Shown here: positions 1 to 6,210 of the stretch, in pieces
Layout of the letters: each line of letters begins with the position of its first letter
How positions within the stretch are numbered: the first letter of the stretch is position 1
Origin: Spirochaetaceae bacterium
GTDB taxonomy: Bacteria; Spirochaetota; Spirochaetia; Treponematales; Breznakiellaceae
NCBI GenBank assembly: GCA_031275595.1
Contig: JAISOO010000146.1
Span: 1 to 6,287 of the forward strand
Reading direction: 5' to 3'
DNA length: 6,287 nt
Notes under the pieces: generated by a model
Database searches by the model: none
What the model saw: the letters and a program-made list of their open reading frames with translations, nothing else
What the model was told of the DNA's origin: nothing
Made by a program: the position numbers and the translations under genes

Positions 1-1
1 C

Positions 2-454
2 ACCTGGAACGTCAACCCCTCCGAGGCCCTGCTGGAGGGTACTATCCGCGCTTTTTCTACGGAAAAACTCACCGGTATTGCGGAGGGCCTGGGAAGAATA
101 TGCCGGGGCATCGAGGAAAGCGAGGGCGTTGAAATAGCGTATACCTGGCGGATCAATACCTATTCCACCGACAACGACCCGGCCCTGACCGAATGGGCGG
201 CCGAAACAGCGCGAAGCCTGGATCTCCCCGTGGCGCCCTATCCCCCGGCCATGGGCGGCGAGGATTTTGCCCTGTATCAGCGGCGGATCCCCGGGGTTTT
301 TTTGAATATCGGCGTGGGCAGCCCCCGGGAACTGCACAACCCCGGCTTTATCGCCAATCCCGCGCCCCTTTCCACCGCCGCGGAACTGCTGGCGGCCCTA
401 GGCAAAGGCTCCCTGGCCCGCCTGGCCCGAAATTCCCGGCCTCCTTTGGCATAA
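2..454 (+). CDS. M20-family amidohydrolase/peptidase, C-terminal part (5' end outside window)
   Basis: This is the last 150 codons of a metal-dependent amidohydrolase of the M20D group (HipO, IAA-amino-acid hydrolase and N-acetyl-diaminopimelate deacetylase relatives), probably cytosolic, which cleaves N-acyl or aminoacyl amide bonds. The reading frame is open from base 2 to TAA at 452-454. Near the left edge, N-x-N-P-S-E-A followed by L-E-G-T-I-R-A-F matches the end of the family's inserted dimerisation (lid) domain. Further on, A-M-G-G-E-D-F-A-L-Y and then L-H-N-P-G-F match the C-terminal catalytic domain. In the plant homologue ILL2 the last conserved His is a metal ligand, and the equivalent here is the CAC codon at 335-337. 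The N-terminal metal ligands lie outside the window, so catalytic completeness and exact substrate cannot be judged. The family call is firm; hippurate, acyl-amino-acid and peptide substrates are all possible. Confidence 0.88.
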   Translation, partial: TWNVNPSEALLEGTIRAFSTEKLTGIAEGLGRICRGIEESEGVEIAYTWRINTYSTDNDPALTEWAAETARSLDLPVAPYPPAMGGEDFALYQRRIPGVFLNIGVGSPRELHNPGFIANPAPLSTAAELLAALGKGSLARLARNSRPPLA

Positions 455-507
455 TTCCCCCTCCCGGTTGGGGAGAAGGGGATAAAAACGGGAATAATAC
501 CGGATAG

Positions 508-524
508 AAGCAAATACTTTGCTT
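508..524. repeat. Inverted repeat, 7-bp arms, upstream of dksA-like gene
   Basis: AAGCAAA at 508-514 and TTTGCTT at 518-524 are perfect complements around a 3-nt centre (TAC). A second small palindrome, TTTCA-AG-TGAAA at 523-534, abuts it. The pair lies 54 bp after the amidohydrolase stop and just upstream of the TTGACA box at 540. It could be a weak terminator for the left gene, though no real T-run follows, or an operator for the right one. Function is inferred only from position. Confidence 0.4.
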
Positions 525-539
525 TCAAGTGAAATGCCC

Positions 540-568
540 TTGACAAAACCGTTAATATAGGACAATGT
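540..568 (+). promoter_or_regulatory. Candidate promoter for the dksA-like gene
   Basis: A perfect -35 consensus TTGACA lies at 540-545. The matching -10 is ambiguous: GACAAT at 561-566 gives a 15-bp spacer, and CAATGT at 563-568 gives 17 bp but matches poorly. A second possible -10, TAAAAT at 603-608 (5 of 6 consensus bases), lies nearer the gene, but the sequence 17 bp upstream of it is a poor -35. Transcription toward the gene at 668 from somewhere in 540-620 is likely; the exact start is not resolved. Confidence 0.45.
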
Positions 569-617
569 TCCCAAATTAATTAAATAATTTTACCTAAGTG
601 TATAAAATAGGACAATG
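557..617 (+). repeat. 11-bp direct repeat ATAGGACAATG, two copies 50 bp apart
   Basis: ATAGGACAATG occurs at 557-567 and again, identically, at 607-617, both on the plus strand in the AT-rich leader of the dksA-like gene. The 50-bp period is close to five helical turns, so both copies would face the same side of the DNA. They could be paired operator sites or the start regions of tandem promoters, because each follows an AT-rich hexamer resembling a -10 box (TAATAT and TAAAAT). The repeat is seen directly; its role is inferred. Confidence 0.5.
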
Positions 618-667
618 CAAGATTCCGAATGTTAATAATACTTAGGAGATAGACAAGGGGGACCGTC

Positions 668-1024
668 ATGGATCGTGAATTCGTAGCGCGAATGGAGAAA
701 TCCCTGACCGATCTCAAAACGGAGATCATTTCAAATTTAATCGTCAGTAATGAGGATTTTAAAGAAATTGTGGAAGGTATGGATCCAAAGGATTTAGCGG
801 ATATTGCTTCCGATGATATTGACCGAAAGATGATTGAGGCTATCGGCGCGCAGGACCTCAAGCGGCTCAAGTTGATAGATTCCGCGCTCACCAGAATACA
901 GCAGGGAAAATACGGCCTCTGTGTCAAATGCGGCAAACGGATACCGCAGGACCGGCTCGAGGCGATACCCTATGCGCTGATGTGTATCGGGTGTAAAACC
1001 GTGGAGGAACGGAGAAACCGGTAA
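668..1024 (+). CDS. dksA: TraR/DksA-family C4 zinc-finger protein
   Basis: This 118-residue protein is predicted to bind in the RNA polymerase secondary channel and modulate transcription, in E. coli DksA together with ppGpp. Residues 1-75 are charged and helical, consistent with the family's coiled coil. The stretch D39-P-K-D42-L-A44 aligns with the D-x-x-D-x-A tip motif (DPVDRA in E. coli) that is needed for action on polymerase. The C-terminal finger is complete: C85-x2-C88, 17 residues, C106-x2-C109, framed by the typical G-x-Y-G-x-C and R-L-E-A-x-P. It is shorter than E. coli DksA (151 residues), mostly at the N-terminus, so ppGpp contacts there may differ. The start is the ATG at 668, with AAGGGGG at 655-661 ending 6 nt upstream; an AGGAG at 644-648 is too distant. 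Its base composition is more AT-rich than that of the kinase and hydrolase genes. It converges with the operon on the other strand. A more general TraR/DksA-like regulator is the main alternative to true DksA. Confidence 0.88.
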   Translation: MDREFVARMEKSLTDLKTEIISNLIVSNEDFKEIVEGMDPKDLADIASDDIDRKMIEAIGAQDLKRLKLIDSALTRIQQGKYGLCVKCGKRIPQDRLEAIPYALMCIGCKTVEERRNR

Positions 1025-1041
1025 ACCGGGGTTCCGGAGCC

Positions 1042-1911
1042 TTAGAGGGGATCCCCGGTCCACACCGGGCGGCCCTGGCGCCTTCCCCCGAAGAGGACCA
1101 CCTGGGTATAGCCCGCCTCCATGATGGTTTTTCGGGCTTCGGCGTAATACCCCCCCAGATGTTCCGCCCGGTGGGCGTCGGCGGTAATGGTCAGGGGGAT
1201 GTTTTTTTCTTTCAGGAGCCGTAAAAACCGCAGGCCTGGATAGGTTTCATCCACCCAGCCCCGGATGAGGCCTCCGGTATTAACCTCCACGACGATGCCG
1301 GATTGGGCCGCCAGCTCGGCGGTTTTTTGCAGGCCCCTAAGGTAGGTTTTACTTTTCCGGGAAAAAAACTGTTCCCCCCGGTTGTTTTTTTTGACAAGAT
1401 CCGGGTGAGCCAGCAGATCAAAGCCCCCGGCGCGGATCATATCGTCCATCGCGTTCCAATAGGTTTCCATTACCCCTTCGCCGTCGCCCCCGAAATGTTC
1501 CCGGACCTTTTGGCTGAACTCTTCCAAGGGCTCGTCCACCGTAAAGGGAAGGGACCCGTCCGGGGGAATCACATAGTGGACTGAACCGATAAGATAGTCC
1601 AGCCCCAGGGATTGAAAATCCCGGTCCGCGGGGCCGATCATCCCCTGGATATAATCAACCTCAAGGCCGGTGTAGATCGGGAGCTTTCCCGCCCAGCGGA
1701 GGCGGGCCGAAAGAACCCCGTCAAGGTATTCCTGGAACCGGTCATCGGGTATATGCCAATCCGAGGCCAGTCCGGTCTTTTTATGGATTGGCGCGTGGGA
1801 GCTAAAGCCCAGGGAAGCAAAACCCCGCTCATAGGCCGAACGGCAGAAGGTTTCGATGTCGTCCCTGCCGTCGCAAAAGGTGGTATGGGTATGAAGGGAG
1901 GAATACACCAT
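1042..1911 (-). CDS. PHP-domain histidinol-phosphatase-like hydrolase (HisK/HisJ type)
   Basis: This 289-residue protein carries the full set of PHP metal-binding motifs: H7-x-H9 with C-D-G after it, S-S-H39-A-P, G-L-E84-V-D86, G-S-V-H112, A-H169-P-D171, E209-V-N211 and T-A-D245-A-H247. The order and spacing resemble the HisJ/HisK histidinol-phosphate phosphatases, which dephosphorylate L-histidinol phosphate in histidine synthesis using a cluster of divalent metals. No signal peptide or membrane segment is visible, so it is cytosolic. The start is well placed: GGGGGA ends 5 nt before the ATG (1911-1909), and the kinase stop codon TAA (1915-1913) is separated from that ATG by a single base, so translation is probably coupled to the kinase. 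No other his gene is in the window, which weakens the pathway assignment. A PHP phosphoesterase with another small phosphorylated substrate, linked to the signalling genes, is a fair alternative. TAA is at 1044-1042. Confidence 0.82.
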   Translation of the reverse strand: MVYSSLHTHTTFCDGRDDIETFCRSAYERGFASLGFSSHAPIHKKTGLASDWHIPDDRFQEYLDGVLSARLRWAGKLPIYTGLEVDYIQGMIGPADRDFQSLGLDYLIGSVHYVIPPDGSLPFTVDEPLEEFSQKVREHFGGDGEGVMETYWNAMDDMIRAGGFDLLAHPDLVKKNNRGEQFFSRKSKTYLRGLQKTAELAAQSGIVVEVNTGGLIRGWVDETYPGLRFLRLLKEKNIPLTITADAHRAEHLGGYYAEARKTIMEAGYTQVVLFGGRRQGRPVWTGDPL

Positions 1912-1912
1912 A

Positions 1913-4618
1913 TTAATCCCCCATAAAGGTTTCCGCCGCCGCTTTAAACCGGATAAAAGCTTCCCCCAGGGAGGGGAGACCCGCGTCTATTTCGTCCCGA
2001 TTCATGGTTTTGTAGGCCTGTTCCAGTCTTGCGGCGGTCCGGCCCAGTTCCTGACCCGAGAGCGTCAGGGCGCTGCCCCTGATGGTATGGGCTATGCGCC
2101 GCCCTTCCTGCCAGTCTCCCCCTTCCGCCAGGCCGGAAAGCCCGTCGATCTGGCCGGCGGTCCGTTCCAGAAAACGGCGGAGCAGGGATTTTACGGTTTC
2201 GGTTTCGTCAAGAAAGGTATCCAGCAGATCCTCGCCGTTGAAAACCACGGGGTCTTTGGTGAGGGAAACCGGAGCCGCCGGCGATACCGGGGCCGCGCCG
2301 CCTACCTCCACCGGCATGACCCGCACCGGGGAAGCCCGCTTTACCCCCCGGGAAATCACCGCCGCCGGGTTTGCCTCCGGAACAGGGCGCGGCGGGGAGG
2401 CCGGCAACGCCTCCATCGCCGGGCCGGGCCGGCCATCTCCGAACCCGGGCTCTAGGGCTTCGGGGAAGGGTTCCGCCGGCGGGACCGTACCGCAGGCGGC
2501 CTCCTCCGGCTGGGGATGGGTATGTAAGCCCGCTTTGGCCAAAAGCCCCCGCCCGGAACCCGGCCCGCCCTTCTCCGGGGAAGGTATCCATTTGCGGAGC
2601 AGGACTTCGATATCGGAACGTTTGAAGGGTTTGCGCAAAATATCATCGATCCCGGCCTGTAAACACCGGGTATCCTCCTCCGGAAGGGCGCTGGCGGTTA
2701 CGGCGACAATCGGCTTGGCGAATCCCCGCTCCCGCAGCTTTTGGGCCGCTTCATACCCGTTCATCCGGGGCATCTGAATATCCATAAAGACCAGGTCCAC
2801 CGGGAAAGCTCCGGCCTTATCCAGGGCCTCAAAACCATCCTCCGCGGGAATAGAACCGTACCCCAGTTTTTCCAGGATCATTGTCAAAAGCTTTTGATTG
2901 ACCGGATGGTCCTCGGCGATTAATACCAGGGGTTTACCGGCGGTATTGGCCGGGAACGGGCCATGGGGATCGGCCGCTTCCCTGAAAATCTCCCCGGATT
3001 GAACCGTTTCGGAACGGGAAAGCCTCCCCTGTTCCGAGGCCGCTTCCAAGTCAACCGGGGGTTCCGAGAGGGTCTGGGCAATGATTTCCGCCAAGTCCCG
3101 CCGTTTGATAGGTTTATTGATATAGGCGTTAAACCACTGAAGCAGGGTCATCTTCGCGTCCGCCTCCAGCAGTCCGTGGGGGACCATCAGGATAAGCCGG
3201 GTAGCGTTGATGTCCTTGTCCCGGTTAATTTCCGCGGCCAGCCGCCAGCCGTCCATCCGGGGCATGATCATGTCGATCAGGCACAGCCCGTAGGGCTTCT
3301 TTTCCCGGGCCGCGGTCCGCAGCAGCCCCAGGGCTTCTTCGCCGGAGGCCGCCATGCCGGTATCCCGGTACCCGATATCCTGTAAATAATCATGGATGAT
3401 AAGCCGGCTCTCCTCCCGGTCATCCACGAGGAGGATCCGGTTGCCGGGAATTTCCTGCCCCCAGGGGGCCGGTTCCGCGGGGGCAGGCGCCCGTTGTATG
3501 GGTATGGAAAAACGGAATATGGAACCGCCCCCTTCCCGGGGAACCATCTCTATCCTGCCCCCCATAAGTTCCACCAGGTTGCGGGAGATGGCCAGCCCCA
3601 GGCCGGTACCGCCGAAGTGCCGGGTGTTGGAAGGATCCGCCTGGAAAAAGGTGGTAAAAAGCCGGCTCCGGCTTTCTTCCGGTATACCGATGCCGGTGTC
3701 CACCACCGCCGCCGTAACCGCTTCCCGGCCCTCAAAATCCGTGAGCCCGGCGGAAATGGTTACACTCCCTTCGGGGGTAAATTTAACCGCGTTTTTTACG
3801 AGGTTTATGATGATCTGCCGGAATTTATAGGGATCTCCCCGGATGGTGATGTTCAGTTCCCGGGAGATATTCAGGGCGATTTCCAGGCCCTTTTTATGGG
3901 CCTCCAGGGCGATCATCTCCACCGCCTGTTCAACGGTTTGTTCAAGATTAAAATCGGTGTATTCCAAGGCTATCTTGCCCGCTGCTATCTTGGAAATATC
4001 CCGAATCTCGTTGATCAGGGAGAGGAGGACCTCGGCGGCGAATTTGACCTGCCGGGAGTATTCCGCCTGCTCCCGGTCGAGTTTGGTGTCCTGGAGCAAT
4101 TCGGTCATGCCGATGATGGTTTGTATGGGGGTACGGATCTCGTGGCTTATATTGGCCAGAAACTGGCTTTTGGCCTCCATGGCCCGTTCGGCCACTTCCT
4201 TATCCTCTTGAAGCCGTTCCCCCTCCTGCCGTTCTCTGGTCTGGTCATGCATGGTGAAACCGATAAAGGGCCCCTGCCATGGGGGCCGCGTACCGGGGAC
4301 GGCGGCGATGACCCAGGCGCAGATCCGAAACCAATGGAGGATATTTTGGCTGTCATGAAAGGGGGCCTCAAATTCCACCTGCCTGATGGTGCCAGTGGTT
4401 AACCGGGAGAAAAAATTGGCAAACCGGACGGTTTCACGGATGGAGAGATAGCTGGGGCTTGAGGGGCTCCCGGAACCGGAGAGTCCCTCCATGAGTTCAT
4501 TAAACCGGGGATTCGAAACAAGGATAAGCCCGTTTTTATCCGCGATGGCCATGGCCACCGACGATTCTTCAAAAAGTCTAAAAAAGGGGCTGCTCTGTTG
4601 TTCTAATTCCATAGGCAT
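1913..4618 (-). CDS. Soluble hybrid sensor histidine kinase, PAS-HisKA-HATPase-REC-REC-HPt
   Basis: This 901-residue protein is a phosphorelay kinase with the whole relay in one chain. A PAS-like sensor covers about 10-125, followed by a short charged helix. The HisKA domain carries the phosphorylated H159 in [12 protein letters not shown]. The ATPase domain has an N-box around N272/N276, a G1 box D307-T-G-I-G-I and a G2 box G-G-T-G-L-G-L-A at 336-343. REC1 (about 394-515) has D399/D400, acceptor D449 and K502, but V479 stands where Thr/Ser is usual. REC2 (about 564-680) is canonical: E569/D570, D613, T641, K663. A Pro/Ala/Gly-rich linker (about 681-785) leads to a C-terminal HPt domain with H844 in A-H-T-I-R-G-S-A. 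No membrane segment is seen, unlike typical BarA or ArcB, so it should sense a cytoplasmic signal. AAAGG ends 6 nt before the first ATG (4618-4616) and overlaps the stop of the preceding gene; M3 is a possible but less well-placed start. The co-transcribed double receiver is the likely partner. Confidence 0.93.
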   Translation of the reverse strand: MPMELEQQSSPFFRLFEESSVAMAIADKNGLILVSNPRFNELMEGLSGSGSPSSPSYLSIRETVRFANFFSRLTTGTIRQVEFEAPFHDSQNILHWFRICAWVIAAVPGTRPPWQGPFIGFTMHDQTRERQEGERLQEDKEVAERAMEAKSQFLANISHEIRTPIQTIIGMTELLQDTKLDREQAEYSRQVKFAAEVLLSLINEIRDISKIAAGKIALEYTDFNLEQTVEQAVEMIALEAHKKGLEIALNISRELNITIRGDPYKFRQIIINLVKNAVKFTPEGSVTISAGLTDFEGREAVTAAVVDTGIGIPEESRSRLFTTFFQADPSNTRHFGGTGLGLAISRNLVELMGGRIEMVPREGGGSIFRFSIPIQRAPAPAEPAPWGQEIPGNRILLVDDREESRLIIHDYLQDIGYRDTGMAASGEEALGLLRTAAREKKPYGLCLIDMIMPRMDGWRLAAEINRDKDINATRLILMVPHGLLEADAKMTLLQWFNAYINKPIKRRDLAEIIAQTLSEPPVDLEAASEQGRLSRSETVQSGEIFREAADPHGPFPANTAGKPLVLIAEDHPVNQKLLTMILEKLGYGSIPAEDGFEALDKAGAFPVDLVFMDIQMPRMNGYEAAQKLRERGFAKPIVAVTASALPEEDTRCLQAGIDDILRKPFKRSDIEVLLRKWIPSPEKGGPGSGRGLLAKAGLHTHPQPEEAACGTVPPAEPFPEALEPGFGDGRPGPAMEALPASPPRPVPEANPAAVISRGVKRASPVRVMPVEVGGAAPVSPAAPVSLTKDPVVFNGEDLLDTFLDETETVKSLLRRFLERTAGQIDGLSGLAEGGDWQEGRRIAHTIRGSALTLSGQELGRTAARLEQAYKTMNRDEIDAGLPSLGEAFIRFKAAAETFMGD
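2264..2578 (-). other. Low-complexity Pro/Ala/Gly-rich linker inside the hybrid kinase
   Basis: Residues about 681-785 of the kinase, between REC2 and HPt, are rich in Pro, Ala, Gly and Glu, with no recognisable domain and no regular repeat. The DNA is markedly more GC-rich than the rest of the window. A flexible tether that lets the HPt domain reach both receivers is the simplest reading. The frame stays open and resumes into a clean HPt domain, so this is not a frameshift artefact. Confidence 0.7.
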
Positions 4619-4627
4619 GGATAACCT

Positions 4628-5890
4628 TTAAAAGCTGGATCTGAGGATTTCCACGGTTTTCTTCAAAATATCATCCGGCTTTAAGGGTTTTACCAGATAA
4701 CTTTTTATTCCCAGTTGGAAAGCCTGGATCACCGTGTCCCTTTGGGTGACCACGGATAACACAATAACCGGCGGACGGTTGTTTACGGTCCTGAGGGTCC
4801 GTAAAACATCAAAACCATCTATGTTGGGCATCAGCAAGTCCAGAAACACCAGGTCAAAGACTTCGGTCTCGGCATCCGCCAGGTAGCTGGCGCCGTCGGA
4901 ATAGGTTTTAACCGTGGTCCCCAGGGACTTGAAGGTGTTTTTTATCAGTTCCTGAATCGCAAAGTCGTCATCCACCGCGGCGATGGTCAAATTTTTAATG
5001 AGCTCTTTTATGTTTTCCCCGTTTGATTTTTCTTCGGTCTCAAAATGGAGGTGCATAAATTCACCCTTACCCCTATTATCTACGGATAATACCCTTTTTT
5101 CAAGAATTTCCGCTTCTTTTCCGTCATATTCCGCGGTATCGGCGAATTGCTCAAAGAGCCCGTTCAGGGCATACTGTAAATTGGAAATCACTTCAATATC
5201 GGCGTATTCCTTTTGCCCTTCAATAAATTTACGTAAAAAGGCGTCGTTGGTCAAAAAGCGGATGTTTTTTTGCGCCGCCTTTGAGGATGTAAGGATCACC
5301 TCCAGCAGCTTCTTAATATTCGGAGCGTCGGCAAAGCCCAGGGTGATGTCGCTGAGCATCACGATGATCTTGGGCAGGCGGATCTCGTAGAGGGCGATAA
5401 ACTCCCGGATCTTAAAATAGAGGAGATCCAACTTATCCCGGTTAAGCCCCTGGGCTATCTCCACAAAAATAATATCGTCGTTTACGTGGGCCTCCACTAT
5501 CCCCGGGGTTTCATCGATATCAAAGCTGACCCCCAGGATTTTCTTTATCGCGGCACAGAGGGCATCAATTTTGACCGGTTTGGTGAACACCTTTTTAACA
5601 TCGTAGGGAACCAGCTCAATGAGCCGGTTCTGGCCGATATGCCGGGCCATGATGATTACCGGGGTATTTACCGTGTTGGGACTTTCTTTTTTCTGTTTAA
5701 GGACCTCCAGGCAGCCGTTTTTTTTCAGGTGGTAATCCATAATAATCAGATCCGGCACCTGGGTCCTGAGCTTTGAGATGCCGTCCAGGGTATTGATGGC
5801 AACGGTTACTTCCACCTCCGGGGCATCCAGTTTCGATTTTAAGTATTCACGAAGTAAGGGTGATTCATCGATAACAAGGATTTGCTTCAT
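4628..5890 (-). CDS. Double response regulator, REC-(STAS-like)-REC, no output domain
   Basis: This 420-residue protein has receiver domains at both ends. REC1 (1-120) begins M-K-Q-I-L-V-I-D8-E9, with phospho-acceptor D52 in I-I-M-D-Y-H-L and K104-P; A82 replaces the usual switch Thr/Ser. REC2 (about 299-420) is fully canonical: D307-D309, D351 in V-F-L-D-L-L-M-P, S379 and K401-P. The middle (about 130-250) has a strand-helix-strand-helix order resembling a STAS (anti-anti-sigma) domain: I-I-F-V-E-I, a long helix, K-I-I-V-M-L-S-D-I, a helix, N-I-R-F-L-T-N, and a final I-E-V-I-S-N-L-x-x-A-L-N-G-L. The phosphorylatable D-S-S-G of classical STAS antagonists is not visible. There is no helix-turn-helix, GGDEF or other effector. 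The frame stays open to a TTG at 5971, but the ATG at 5890 is chosen because GAGGA lies 4 nt upstream, REC1 starts right there, and the TTG is part of a promoter -35 box. It is first in the operon, 9 nt before the kinase gene. Confidence 0.88.
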   Translation of the reverse strand: MKQILVIDESPLLREYLKSKLDAPEVEVTVAINTLDGISKLRTQVPDLIIMDYHLKKNGCLEVLKQKKESPNTVNTPVIIMARHIGQNRLIELVPYDVKKVFTKPVKIDALCAAIKKILGVSFDIDETPGIVEAHVNDDIIFVEIAQGLNRDKLDLLYFKIREFIALYEIRLPKIIVMLSDITLGFADAPNIKKLLEVILTSSKAAQKNIRFLTNDAFLRKFIEGQKEYADIEVISNLQYALNGLFEQFADTAEYDGKEAEILEKRVLSVDNRGKGEFMHLHFETEEKSNGENIKELIKNLTIAAVDDDFAIQELIKNTFKSLGTTVKTYSDGASYLADAETEVFDLVFLDLLMPNIDGFDVLRTLRTVNNRPPVIVLSVVTQRDTVIQAFQLGIKSYLVKPLKPDDILKKTVEILRSSF

Positions 5891-5894
5891 GGTT

Positions 5895-5900
5895 TCCTCT
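5895..5900 (-). promoter_or_regulatory. Ribosome binding site fixing the start of the double-receiver gene
   Basis: On the minus strand AGAGGA (5900-5895) is followed by AACC and then the ATG at 5890-5888. This is the only good Shine-Dalgarno sequence near any in-frame start. It removes 27 unsupported N-terminal residues that a longest-frame call would add. Confidence 0.8.
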
Positions 5901-5913
5901 AAATTATGCGTAA

Positions 5914-5924
5914 GGGAGCCTCCC
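5914..5924. repeat. Short palindrome GGGAGCCTCCC in the operon leader
   Basis: GGGAG and CTCCC are perfect complements around a single C, lying between the predicted transcription start and the ribosome binding site. The spacing is too tight for a stable RNA hairpin, so it would matter only as a protein-binding site, or by chance. It is low weight in this GC-rich leader. Confidence 0.25.
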
Positions 5925-5937
5925 CCGGTCAGATCCC

Positions 5938-5952
5938 GTCCTATTGTAGGAC
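5938..5952. promoter_or_regulatory. Inverted repeat GTCCTA-TTG-TAGGAC over the operon -10 box
   Basis: The arms at 5938-5943 and 5947-5952 are perfect 6-bp complements with a 3-bp centre, and the element covers the whole -10 hexamer of the operon promoter. A repressor bound here would block polymerase. The arm TAGGAC is also the core of the direct repeats upstream of the dksA-like gene (558-563 and 608-613), hinting at one regulator for both transcripts. This is inference from sequence symmetry alone. Confidence 0.4.
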
Positions 5953-5971
5953 AGCGGGGAGGTTCTGACAA
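5943..5971 (-). promoter_or_regulatory. Sigma-70-type promoter of the phosphorelay operon
   Basis: Read on the minus strand, TTGTCA (5971-5966, 5 of 6 consensus bases) is followed after 17 bp by TACAAT (5948-5943, 5 of 6). Transcription would start near 5936, giving a leader of about 45 nt before the ATG at 5890. It is the best promoter match in the window and is correctly placed for all three minus-strand genes, which have no room for promoters between them. Confidence 0.65.
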
Positions 5972-6128
5972 GTACGGTACGGGTCCGGATGGCCGGAGGG
6001 GGGAGCCGCCGGTATCCGGGTTTACCCTGGGACGCTCCGAAAAATCCTCCTCCGCCGGTAAAGCCGGCCCGGCACATCAGGAATTTTGTACCCCGGATAA
6101 AAAAATACCGCCGGCGTAAGGGGCTTTC
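5972..6128. other. GC-rich intergenic stretch, nothing recognised
   Basis: Between the operon promoter and the plus-strand promoter-like sequence at 6129 I see no supported gene. There are a few small symmetric patches typical of GC-rich sequence, for example GGGT-TT-ACCC at 6018-6027 and a GCCGGC core at 6109-6115. Neither strand offers a start codon with a ribosome binding site and a protein-like translation. Confidence 0.5.
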
Positions 6129-6157
6129 TTGACATTCGTCTCAGGGTCTTCTAAATT
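6129..6157 (+). promoter_or_regulatory. Candidate plus-strand promoter before the hairpin cluster
   Basis: A perfect TTGACA at 6129-6134 is followed, after 17 bp, by TAAATT at 6152-6157 (4 of 6 consensus bases). Transcription would start near 6164, at AAAGGAGG (6163-6170), and run directly into the hairpins. No ATG, GTG or TTG stands 4-12 nt after AAAGGAGG, so it does not start a peptide within the window. It could drive a gene beyond the right edge, or a short non-coding RNA. Confidence 0.4.
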
Positions 6158-6170
6158 TATCTAAAGGAGG

Positions 6171-6207
6171 AGCCTTTCCCAAAACCCGGTTGGTTTTGGG
6201 AAAGGCT
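6171..6207. repeat. Perfect 16-bp inverted repeat, 5-nt loop (hairpin 1)
   Basis: AGCCTTTCCCAAAACC (6171-6186) is exactly complementary to 6192-6207, with loop CGGTT. No T-run follows on the plus strand. On the minus strand the stem is likewise not followed by a T-run, so it is not a textbook terminator by itself. As RNA it would be very stable and could be extended by pairing GGA (6166-6168) with TCC (6208-6210). Confidence 0.8.
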
Positions 6208-6210
6208 TCC

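Noticed and set aside
455..480. CTCCC-GGTTG-GGGAG hairpin after the amidohydrolase stop as an intrinsic terminator
   Set aside because: The stem is only 5 bp and no T-run follows, so it was not listed as a terminator.
193..507. 104-codon plus-strand frame over the left gene
   Set aside because: It is a different frame from the amidohydrolase, whose conserved motifs are in the frame starting at base 2. Its product is Arg/Pro/Gly-rich junk.
2082..2777. Open frame of 231 codons on the plus strand
   Set aside because: It is antisense to the REC2, linker and HPt part of the kinase. It has Ser/Arg/Pro/Gly-rich low-complexity content and no start signal.
3392..4402. Long open frame (336 codons) on the plus strand
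   Set aside because: It lies wholly antisense to the clear histidine kinase, has no ribosome binding site, and its translation is rich in Gly, Pro, His and Asp with no domain. It is a by-product of GC-rich third positions in the kinase.
5903..5933. Alternative minus-strand promoter (CTGACC-18-CATAAT) for the operon
   Set aside because: Its predicted start would fall inside or after the ribosome binding site, leaving almost no leader. The promoter at 5971-5943 is a better match and better placed.
5891..5971. 27-codon N-terminal extension of the double-receiver gene from a TTG
   Set aside because: The TTG is part of the -35 hexamer of the operon promoter and has no ribosome binding site. The ATG at 5890 has one and begins the receiver domain exactly.
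5778..6119. 113-codon plus-strand open frame running into the right intergenic stretch
   Set aside because: It starts antisense to the receiver gene, has no Shine-Dalgarno sequence, and ends in low-complexity sequence without any recognisable fold.
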